A stretch of 6,340 bases of DNA from Actinomycetes bacterium (lineage in GTDB: Bacteria > Actinomycetota > Acidimicrobiia > Acidimicrobiales > JAJYPT01). Shown piece by piece: positions 1 through 4,984 of this stretch. How positions within the stretch are numbered: position 1 is the first letter of the stretch; each line of letters begins with the position of its first letter. The stretch covers positions 1-6,340 of the forward strand of contig JAJYPT010000103.1 in assembly GCA_021795135.1 (NCBI GenBank), given 5' to 3'. Made by a program: the position numbers and the translations under genes. The notes under the pieces are model-generated. The model was given only the letters and a program-made list of their open reading frames with translations, ran no database searches and was not told where the DNA came from.

Positions 1-642
1 TAGATTTTTAATGGATCTTTTTACTTTTTCTTTTTGTTCTAGGGCAGGTATTAGACCTAGATGTCTATCTCTCCAAATGAGTTGATCATCTTTTTCTAAA
101 AATCCAAATATTTTTACCCCCAAAGAAAGAAGTGCTTCTTTGATTATTTGTTTATGATTTTGGCTTTTTACTTTATTGACTATTACCCCTGCTATATTGA
201 GCTGTGGATCATAGTTGAAAAAACCCCAAGCAGAAGCAGCTATAGATGAACCTTGTCCTGAAGCATCTAATACTAGGACTACAGGAGCATTTAGCAATTT
301 AGATATTTGGGCAGTTGAAGATATGCCATCAGGACCTCCATCGAAAAGTCCCATCACTCCTTCTATAATTAAAAGGTCTTTCCCATAAGATGCCCTAAGG
401 GCCAAATTAGGAATTTGTTTTTCATCACACATCCATGTGTCTAAATTTCTACCTGGAGTAGATGTAGCTAGACAGTGATAACTTGGATCTATAAAGTCAG
501 GTCCTATTTTTGCTGATCCAACTTTGAGCCCTATTTGACTAAAAGCTGCCATTAGCCCAGTTGCTATAGTAGTTTTCCCTGATCCAGAATGAGTACCTGC
601 TATTACTAGACGTGCAGGTAGATTGCTAGGGCTAGTATTCAA
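1..642 (-). CDS. cbiA: Cobyrinic acid a,c-diamide synthase, N-terminal part (runs off left edge)
   Basis: This enzyme uses ATP and glutamine to amidate the a and c side chains of (hydrogeno)cobyrinic acid in the cytoplasm; it is called CobB in aerobic-pathway naming. The frame is open for 214 codons with no stop before the edge. Visible motifs are the P-loop GTHSGSGKTT (residues 16-25), KIGPDFIDPSYH (45-56), GRNLDTWM (64-71), EGVMGLFDGG (94-103), VLDASGQGSS (124-133) and RHLGLIPA (203-210), which fit the N-terminal ATP-binding domain. The C-terminal glutamine amidotransferase domain lies outside the window. The start is TTG at 642: an in-frame TAG at 660-658 lies just upstream, and the next in-frame ATG falls after the P-loop. 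It overlaps the cobO stop by 11 nt, so it is probably translationally coupled to cobO. Family assignment is secure; the start is inferred by elimination. Confidence 0.95.
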   Translation of the reverse strand, partial: MNTSPSNLPARLVIAGTHSGSGKTTIATGLMAAFSQIGLKVGSAKIGPDFIDPSYHCLATSTPGRNLDTWMCDEKQIPNLALRASYGKDLLIIEGVMGLFDGGPDGISSTAQISKLLNAPVVLVLDASGQGSSIAASAWGFFNYDPQLNIAGVIVNKVKSQNHKQIIKEALLSLGVKIFGFLEKDDQLIWRDRHLGLIPALEQKEKVKRSIKNL

Positions 643-1156
643 TTCCCTTTTTGGCCCCTATTCCTTGGTCATATGCATGTTTTATCTTGCGCATTTCAGT
701 AACAGTGTCAGCTACTTCAATTAGTTCAGGTGCAGCATCTCTGCCTGTAATGACAACATTTGTTTTTTCGCTGCGTTCTCTGATGGCTTTTACTACATCT
801 TCTACATCTACCCATCCATATTTGATTGCATAAGTAAGTTCGTCTAAGATTACTAAATCATATTTTCCACAGACAAGTTTTTCTTTTGCTACTGCCCATG
901 CAAATCTGCCTTTAGCCGCAGTTTCATCTAGGTCTTGAGATTCCCACGTAAATCCATCCCCCAAGACTTGCCATTCGATGCCTAAATGATCAGCCAGTTT
1001 TCGTTCCCCCGTCTTCCACTTTCCACCTTTGATGAATTGAACTACAGTTATATTCCAATTACGAGCCCACCCTCTTGTCATTACTCCAAATGCAGCAGAA
1101 GATTTGCCTTTTCCATAGCCTGTGTTTAGTAAAACGATTGATTTTGCTCGTGCCAT
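632..1156 (-). CDS. cobO: Corrinoid adenosyltransferase, CobO/BtuR (CobA) family
   Basis: The protein transfers the 5'-deoxyadenosyl group of ATP to the reduced cobalt of corrinoids (cob(I)yrinic acid a,c-diamide or cobinamide) in the cytoplasm. The 174-residue product has the P-loop NTGYGKGKSSAAFG (11-24), VVQFIKG (38-44), GDGFTWES (66-73), the Walker B-like LVILDELTYA (101-110), VVITGRDAAPEL (134-145) and the family C-terminus VTEMRKIKHAYDQG (152-165). It starts almost at the P-loop and so lacks the N-terminal arm of about 20-30 residues found in many CobO/BtuR proteins. The ATG start has no visible Shine-Dalgarno (the preceding bases read TTTAATAACT), so the mRNA may be weakly translated or nearly leaderless. 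It is first in a minus-strand unit with cbiA, a pairing familiar from actinobacteria, and is transcribed away from the riboswitch operon. Confidence 0.96.
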   Translation of the reverse strand: MARAKSIVLLNTGYGKGKSSAAFGVMTRGWARNWNITVVQFIKGGKWKTGERKLADHLGIEWQVLGDGFTWESQDLDETAAKGRFAWAVAKEKLVCGKYDLVILDELTYAIKYGWVDVEDVVKAIRERSEKTNVVITGRDAAPELIEVADTVTEMRKIKHAYDQGIGAKKGIEY

Positions 1157-1607
1157 AGTTATTAAATGTAGTGCTAATTTTTATCTAAAAGATGATTATA
1201 GAGAATTAGGAATAATACTAAATTTCTCTCGTAAAAGTCAAAGATCGGAAATAATGCATAGAAAGGTTATGACAAGACCTCGGATTGACTATATCCCTTG
1301 AACCTACAACCATTGCTGATGCTTGAATTATTACTTGAGCTAAATACTTTTAGGTTAGCCCTATCCAAAAATATTCCAGTTCCGCTAGAGGTCGGGTTTA
1401 GATTATGTACAGCATGGGATCTCGATTTAAGCCAATCTCCAAGTTTGCAATTAAATACCCTATCCAATAGTTTACTGCGATTTAGCTATTCCTGTTGATG
1501 CTTCTGTATCTTTGAAATCATGACATCGTCTTGGAATATATGGTGCAGATAAAATATTTTAATGACTACGAGTTTTGTTAGTCGAGGCTATATTGGATTT
1601 TTCAATC
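1157..1607. other. Intergenic stretch between divergent operons, no gene recognised
   Basis: About 450 nt without a convincing gene. Short overlapping open frames of 66 codons occur on both strands around 1267-1498. Both start with TTG, lack a Shine-Dalgarno and give serine- or leucine-rich sequences that I cannot match to a family. I find no tRNA, tmRNA, RNase P or SRP RNA signature, no transposase remnant and no terminal inverted repeats. A 5-bp inverted repeat GACTA (1564-1568) / TAGTC (1579-1583) and one copy of a short direct repeat lie at its right end. The region probably holds the divergent promoters and little else, although it is long for such a compact locus. Confidence 0.6.
1212..1241 (-). 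promoter_or_regulatory. Candidate promoter for cobO-cbiA
   Basis: Read on the minus strand, TTGACT (1241-1236) is followed after 18 nt by TATTAT (1217-1212); each hexamer matches the bacterial housekeeping consensus at five of six positions. Transcription would begin near 1205, about 50 nt before the cobO ATG. A perfect TATAAT also lies at 1200-1195 but has no recognisable -35 element; if used, it would give a leader of about 30 nt. Both lie in AT-rich DNA where chance matches are common. Confidence 0.35.
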
Positions 1608-1668
1608 TTGACATACGATCAAGTTATGAAATATTCGATTCTTTGGTAGAGATGGGCTATATTGATTT
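1586..1668. repeat. Imperfect direct repeat GGCTATATTG(G)ATTT, two copies
   Basis: GGCTATATTGGATTT (1586-1600) recurs as GGCTATATTGATTT (1655-1668), one base shorter, with centres about 69 nt apart. The copies flank the candidate plus-strand promoter and the second abuts the start of the riboswitch. Each contains TATATT, a -10-like hexamer, but neither has a good -35 at the right distance. They could be paired regulator sites, a duplicated promoter piece or chance. Confidence 0.4.
1608..1635 (+). promoter_or_regulatory. Candidate promoter for the riboswitch-cobU operon
   Basis: A perfect -35 hexamer TTGACA (1608-1613) is followed after 16 nt by AATATT (1630-1635), which matches four of six -10 consensus positions. 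Transcription would start near 1642, about 30 nt before the aptamer, which is a sensible place. A weaker alternative uses TATATT at 1658-1663 and would start the RNA at the edge of the aptamer, but no good -35 goes with it. Confidence 0.45.
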
Positions 1669-1671
1669 GAG

Positions 1672-1820
1672 ATAGATGTTTTGCAACCAGTAGGGAATTC
1701 GGTTAAAGGCCGAAGCTGTCCCGCAACTGTATTGAGGAGTTTTCTTTTAGTCTGCCAGAGTCTTATCAGCTTGAAGGTTTGAAAGAATTCGAAGATTCAA
1801 AGCCAGGAAACCTACGGTTA
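1672..1820 (+). promoter_or_regulatory. Cobalamin (B12) riboswitch aptamer
   Basis: This RNA element binds cobalamin and represses the downstream B12 operon. Visible landmarks, in order, are AGTAGGGAA (1689-1697), a stem-loop TTCGG (1698-1702) / CCGAA (1710-1714), the highly conserved GCTGTCCCGCAACTGT (1715-1730), a variable region of about 65 nt including a hairpin TTTGAA (1778-1783) / TTCAAA (1796-1801), and the B12 box AAAGCCAGGAAACCTACGG (1799-1817). AACC (1685-1688) plus GTAGG (1690-1694) are complementary to CCTAC (1811-1815) plus GGTT (1816-1819) with one bulged A, so the ends can close into a helix, although part of this overlaps conserved core bases. The element sits upstream of cobU, a classical target. 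The outer limits are approximate to about 10 nt. Confidence 0.93.
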
Positions 1821-1840
1821 ATTTTATTTTTTACTAGAAC

Positions 1841-1862
1841 AAGGAGACGCGAGGACGTCATG
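1841..1862 (+). promoter_or_regulatory. Expression-platform hairpin with Shine-Dalgarno in its loop
   Basis: GACG (1846-1849) and CGTC (1856-1859) can form a 4-bp stem around the loop CGAGGA (1850-1855). That loop holds the Shine-Dalgarno GAGG (1851-1854), five nt before an ATG at 1860. It can also pair with the presumed L5 loop TCCCG (1719-1723) of the aptamer if A1852 is bulged. This matches the known layout of translational cobalamin riboswitches, in which an L5-L13 kissing loop formed with B12 bound hides the ribosome binding site. A second Shine-Dalgarno-like AAGGAG (1841-1846) lies 13 nt from the ATG. The pairing is seen by complementarity; the mechanism is inferred. Confidence 0.55.
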
Positions 1863-1919
1863 AATCTAGAACTTATTTATATTGAGTTTTTTCTATTTAA
1901 AATCGACTTTCATTGTTGA
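1860..1919 (+). CDS. 19-codon leader ORF coupled to cobU
   Basis: An ATG at 1860 with the only good Shine-Dalgarno of this junction (GAGG, five nt upstream, in the riboswitch hairpin loop) opens a frame encoding MNLELIYIEFFLFKIDFHC, ending at TGA 1917-1919. The stop overlaps a TTG codon in the cobU frame (TTGA at 1916-1919), the same geometry as the ATGA overlaps later in the operon. The peptide is hydrophobic and matches no family I know. Its likely role is to bring ribosomes to the cobU start, so that B12 control of this ORF controls cobU. It may have no function as a peptide. The frame and spacing are directly visible; translation is inferred. Confidence 0.5.
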   Translation: MNLELIYIEFFLFKIDFHC

Positions 1920-2404
1920 ACCTCGTCTTGGGAGGAACTCGTTCGGGTAAATCTAAATTTGCCGAAGAGATGTTTAAAGACCAAGCTATTCCAGTCACAT
2001 ACGTTGCTACAGCTACACAAGTAGATGCCAATATGGCAAAGAGGATACAACTTCATCAACAAAGGCGTAGTTCACAAGGTTGGAAAACAATAGAGTTTCA
2101 AAAAGGACAAGATCTAGCCCATATAGTATCTATTGATAGTCCAATACTGTTAGATTCCATAGGCACATGGTTGGCTAGTTTTGATAATTTTGAAGTTGAC
2201 ATTGACCCTTTGTGTGAAGTATTGGCAAATAGAGAATTTATTTCTGTTGTTGTAAGCGAAGAAGTCGGCTTAAGTGTCCATCCTGTTTCTTCCTCAGGAC
2301 GCCAATTTATAGATGTTCTTGGGCAGACTAATCAAAGATTGGCTCAAGTAGCTGAAAAAGTGTTTTTAGTAATAGCAGGTCAAGCCTTAGTCATCAAAGA
2401 ATAG
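1916..2404 (+). CDS. cobU: Adenosylcobinamide kinase / adenosylcobinamide-phosphate guanylyltransferase
   Basis: This cytoplasmic bifunctional enzyme (CobP in aerobic naming) phosphorylates adenosylcobinamide and transfers GMP to give AdoCbi-GDP. From the TTG at 1916 it has 162 residues, somewhat short for the family. It has the P-loop GGTRSGKS right after the N-terminal strand, RIQLHQQRR containing the probable guanylylated histidine (residue 47), WKTIE, the LLDSIGTWL segment, and the SEEVGLSVHP...QFIDVLGQTNQR block that I associate with actinobacterial homologues. No ATG start exists: an in-frame TAA at 1898-1900 leaves only TTG at 1913 or 1916, and neither has a Shine-Dalgarno. I prefer 1916 because it overlaps the leader ORF stop as TTGA and gives the usual start close to the first strand. 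It heads the riboswitch operon, and cobS follows after 6 nt. Confidence 0.93.
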   Translation: MNLVLGGTRSGKSKFAEEMFKDQAIPVTYVATATQVDANMAKRIQLHQQRRSSQGWKTIEFQKGQDLAHIVSIDSPILLDSIGTWLASFDNFEVDIDPLCEVLANREFISVVVSEEVGLSVHPVSSSGRQFIDVLGQTNQRLAQVAEKVFLVIAGQALVIKE

Positions 2405-2410
2405 ATTCTT

Positions 2411-3130
2411 ATGAGGAAGGCTTTTTCTTTTTTGACTTGTTTGGGCACCCCTGAGATTCCAACTCCAAGTTCTTTGATTTGGTTTCCATTTGTTGGTCTT
2501 TGTCTAGGTTTGTTACTTAGTGGTATATGGATATTTTTATCCTTATTTTTTCCCATGCTTGTAACTTCGATCCTTGTTGTTTTATCTGATTTGTTTTTGA
2601 CTAGGATGATCCATTTAGATGGGTTAGCTGATGCGTCTGATGGCTTGATAGCTCATTTATCAAAACAAAAACGTCTTCAAGTTATGGCTGACCCATTGCT
2701 AGGTTCTTTTGGTGTAATTTCAATTGTCATATCTTTGGGTCTACGTTGGGCCGCGCTTTATTCTTTGAAACCTTCATTGTTGATATTGCCCAGCGTTTGG
2801 ATGGCTTCTCGTGCTGTTATGGCTTTAGGCATAGTTTTGGTTCCTTATGCAAGGCCTTCAACTGGATTAGCTGGTGTTTTTATAGTGGGTAATAAAAAAC
2901 AAAAAGTAATTGTCGTATTGGTTTGTGTGATTTCTATTTTGTTGGCTGGAGTTATTTTAGGATTTTGGAAACTAATTATTGGACCTTTGGCATTGATGGT
3001 TGGATTAGTAATGGCAATAGTTGTAATGAATCTATCTAGAAAAAAAATAGATGGTTTTACAGGAGACATATTGGGAGCTATGGGGATCGTTCTAGAGACT
3101 GCTTCTTTGGTAATTGCGACTTTGAAATGA
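2411..3130 (+). CDS. cobS: Adenosylcobinamide-GDP ribazoletransferase (cobalamin synthase)
   Basis: This integral membrane enzyme (CobV in aerobic naming) joins AdoCbi-GDP with alpha-ribazole or its phosphate to make adenosylcobalamin or its phosphate. The 239-residue product is strongly hydrophobic with about six membrane segments (around 22-44, 46-64, 100-117, 123-143, 165-186 and 188-206). Family motifs are present: the N-terminal AFSFLT, the metal-binding HLDGLADASDGL (68-79), DPLLGSFG (94-101), the SR of MASRAV (133-134) and the C-terminal IDGFTGDILGA (213-223). The length is near the usual figure of about 250. The ATG start lies 6 nt after the cobU stop with no clear Shine-Dalgarno, which suggests ribosomes arriving from cobU. 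It overlaps cbiB by 4 nt. Confidence 0.95.
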   Translation: MRKAFSFLTCLGTPEIPTPSSLIWFPFVGLCLGLLLSGIWIFLSLFFPMLVTSILVVLSDLFLTRMIHLDGLADASDGLIAHLSKQKRLQVMADPLLGSFGVISIVISLGLRWAALYSLKPSLLILPSVWMASRAVMALGIVLVPYARPSTGLAGVFIVGNKKQKVIVVLVCVISILLAGVILGFWKLIIGPLALMVGLVMAIVVMNLSRKKIDGFTGDILGAMGIVLETASLVIATLK

Positions 3131-4056
3131 CTAAACTTTCTTGGTCTCAAAAAATGCAATTACTAGCAGCTGCAATTATTGCAGATATTATTTTTTCAGA
3201 ACTGCCCAACAAGATGCACCCTGTAGCTTTATATGGAAATTTGATGGACAAGATTGAAAAAATAATATGGAAAGATAATAAACTTCAAGGAGTGCTATTT
3301 CTAGGGATAGGTTCAGCTTTGCCTTGGCTGGCTTCCAAGATGGCTTTGAAGTTGTTTGGTAAAAATAGATTTTGGATTTCTATATTTTTTATTTATCTAG
3401 TTATTGCTCCTAAAGCTTTGTCTCAAATAGCTATTGAAATTTACGAAGAATTAGACAAAGGTGATTTAGAAAAAGCAAGATTGTTGCTTGGCGGACTTGT
3501 TGGCAGAGACGTAGAAAATTTGGATATAAGTCAAATTTCAAGAGCAACGATAGAGTCTGTAGCTGAGAACACTGTAGATGCTTTTATTGCCCCAATTTTT
3601 TGGGTCATTTTATTAGGACCAAGTGCTTCTTTGATCTATAGGGGTATAAACACTTTAGATGCCATGGTTGGATATAAATCTTCTAGATACCTAAATTTTG
3701 GCTGGGCATCAGCAAAATTAGATGATGTTTTAAATTTTATTCCTGCTCGTATACTTTCTTTATTAGTCCTATTTTTTTATCCAACATCTTTTAGGCTTTG
3801 GGCTAGAGAACTTTTTTCAGATGCTTTAAAACATCCTTCTCCCAATGGGGGAGTAGCTGAGGCATCTTTTGCTTATGGATTAAATCTGAAATTAGGTGGA
3901 ACCAATTATTATAGGGGGCAACCAGAATTTAGAGGGTATTTGGGAAAAGGGTTATCTCCAGACGCATTAGATATAAAAAGATCTGTTGTTTTGGCAAGCA
4001 AAATAAGAAACTTAATTTTAGTTTTTAGCATATGGGGAGCTTTAGGCAATGAATGA
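3127..4056 (+). CDS. cbiB: Adenosylcobinamide-phosphate synthase, CbiB family
   Basis: This membrane protein (CobD in aerobic naming) forms the amide bond between adenosylcobyric acid and (R)-1-amino-2-propanol O-2-phosphate, the product of the CobC enzyme encoded next. The 309 residues match the family length. Motifs include an N-terminal membrane segment followed by LPNKMHPVALYGNLM (26-40), GGLVGRDVENLD (122-133), SVAENTVDAFIAPIFW (144-159), NTLDAMVGYKSSRY (175-188), FGWASAKLDDVLNFIPAR (191-208) and the C-terminal SPNGGVAEASFAYGLNLKLGG (238-258). Membrane stretches are visible near 10-25, 54-75, 83-96, 153-171, 205-220 and 287-305. The start codon shares ATGA with the cobS stop, and the end overlaps cobC by 8 nt. 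Confidence 0.95.
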   Translation: MTKLSWSQKMQLLAAAIIADIIFSELPNKMHPVALYGNLMDKIEKIIWKDNKLQGVLFLGIGSALPWLASKMALKLFGKNRFWISIFFIYLVIAPKALSQIAIEIYEELDKGDLEKARLLLGGLVGRDVENLDISQISRATIESVAENTVDAFIAPIFWVILLGPSASLIYRGINTLDAMVGYKSSRYLNFGWASAKLDDVLNFIPARILSLLVLFFYPTSFRLWARELFSDALKHPSPNGGVAEASFAYGLNLKLGGTNYYRGQPEFRGYLGKGLSPDALDIKRSVVLASKIRNLILVFSIWGALGNE

Positions 4057-4984
4057 ATCTTTTTTCCATGGAGGAAATGCAATAGCAGTTGCCAAAGCAC
4101 TAGGCGTTGAGGTTAAATCATTGCTTGATTTATCTGCAAGTATGAATCCGTTTGCGCCAAATGTTGAATCTATTGTTCGTAAAAATATTGATTATATAAA
4201 CTACTATCCCAACCCTACCCAAGCTACTAATGAGATCTCTCGAATCATGGGTATTTCTCATGAAGAAATTTTGCTTACCAATGGAGGTTCGGAAGCAATA
4301 GCTTTAGTTGCATCTCAGCTAGAAGGTGCCTATATAAAAGAGCCAGAATTTTCTTTATACAAGCGCCATTTATATGCAACAGATTCTTGTCTTCCTAGAT
4401 GGAGGTCCAATCCAAATAATCCATTGGGTCATCTAGCCAATGATGAAGAAGAAGCCTTGGTGTGGGATGAGGCCTTTTTCCCGCTTGCTACAGGAAATTG
4501 GACCAGAGGTGATATCTCGAGGGGATCGATAGTAATTGGATCTTTGACAAAAATATTTTCTTGTCCCGGTCTTAGGATTGGTTACATTATGAGTAAAGAT
4601 AGGTTTTTGTTGGAAAAAATTGCTAGGCGCCAACCTCAATGGGCAGTCAATTCTTTAGCTTTGGCAGCCATCCCAGAACTGTTATCCTTGACAGATCTAA
4701 GAGCCTGGTCAGAAGGGATTTCAATACTTAAAGAGCAGCTAAAAGAAATATTACTTTCCTATGGTCTTTATCCCCTAGATACAGATGCCAACTGGTTATT
4801 AATTCCAAATGCAACCTGGATTATTAAGCCTCTTTTTGAGAGGGGAATTTTGGTTAGAGATTGCACCAATTTTGGATTAGATGGAGTTATTCGTATGGCA
4901 GTACCCAACGAATCGGGGCTAGGTCGCTTAGATGAAGCATTTAGCGAAATTGAATCATCAATTGGGATTGAAAAGTTTTTATGA
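4049..4984 (+). CDS. cobC: Threonine-phosphate decarboxylase, CobC type, compact form
   Basis: A PLP enzyme of the aminotransferase class I/II fold that should decarboxylate L-threonine O-3-phosphate to aminopropanol phosphate for CbiB; Salmonella calls it CobD. Visible residues are HGG (7-9), the PLP-phosphate loop NGGSEAI (78-84), EPEFSLY (98-104), NPNNPLG (121-127), DEAFFP (140-145), the Schiff-base lysine K168 in GSLTKIFSCPGLRIGY and the substrate-carboxylate arginine R282 in RMAVP. At 311 residues it is about 50 shorter than the Salmonella enzyme. The loss lies between EPEFSLY and NPNNP and between NPNNP and DEAF, while catalytic positions remain. Histidinol-phosphate aminotransferase is a related alternative, but the operon position argues for the B12 role. 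A Shine-Dalgarno-like GGGGAG (4034-4039) precedes the ATG by 9 nt, inside cbiB. Confidence 0.9.
   Translation: MNESFFHGGNAIAVAKALGVEVKSLLDLSASMNPFAPNVESIVRKNIDYINYYPNPTQATNEISRIMGISHEEILLTNGGSEAIALVASQLEGAYIKEPEFSLYKRHLYATDSCLPRWRSNPNNPLGHLANDEEEALVWDEAFFPLATGNWTRGDISRGSIVIGSLTKIFSCPGLRIGYIMSKDRFLLEKIARRQPQWAVNSLALAAIPELLSLTDLRAWSEGISILKEQLKEILLSYGLYPLDTDANWLLIPNATWIIKPLFERGILVRDCTNFGLDGVIRMAVPNESGLGRLDEAFSEIESSIGIEKFL

Noticed and set aside
1157..1260. Minus-strand cobalamin riboswitch upstream of cobO
   Set aside because: The reverse strand here has neither a B12 box nor the CCCGCAACTG core, and the leader from the candidate promoters is too short.
1267..1498. Two overlapping 66-codon open frames, one on each strand, in the intergenic region
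   Set aside because: Both start with TTG, have no Shine-Dalgarno, give low-complexity Ser/Leu-rich products and match no family I know; at most one could be real and neither is supported.
1157..1660. A mobile element remnant, tRNA or other structural RNA filling the gap
   Set aside because: No terminal inverted repeats, transposase fragments, tRNA arms or signature sequences of tmRNA, RNase P or SRP RNA were seen on either strand.
1890..1925. Programmed -1 frameshift joining the leader ORF to cobU
   Set aside because: No slippery heptamer in the leader frame lies between the cobU-frame stop at 1898-1900 and the TGA at 1917; overlap coupling explains the arrangement more simply.
2845..3159. 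104-codon minus-strand frame over the end of cobS
   Set aside because: It is fully antisense to the conserved cobS C-terminus and lacks any family motif.
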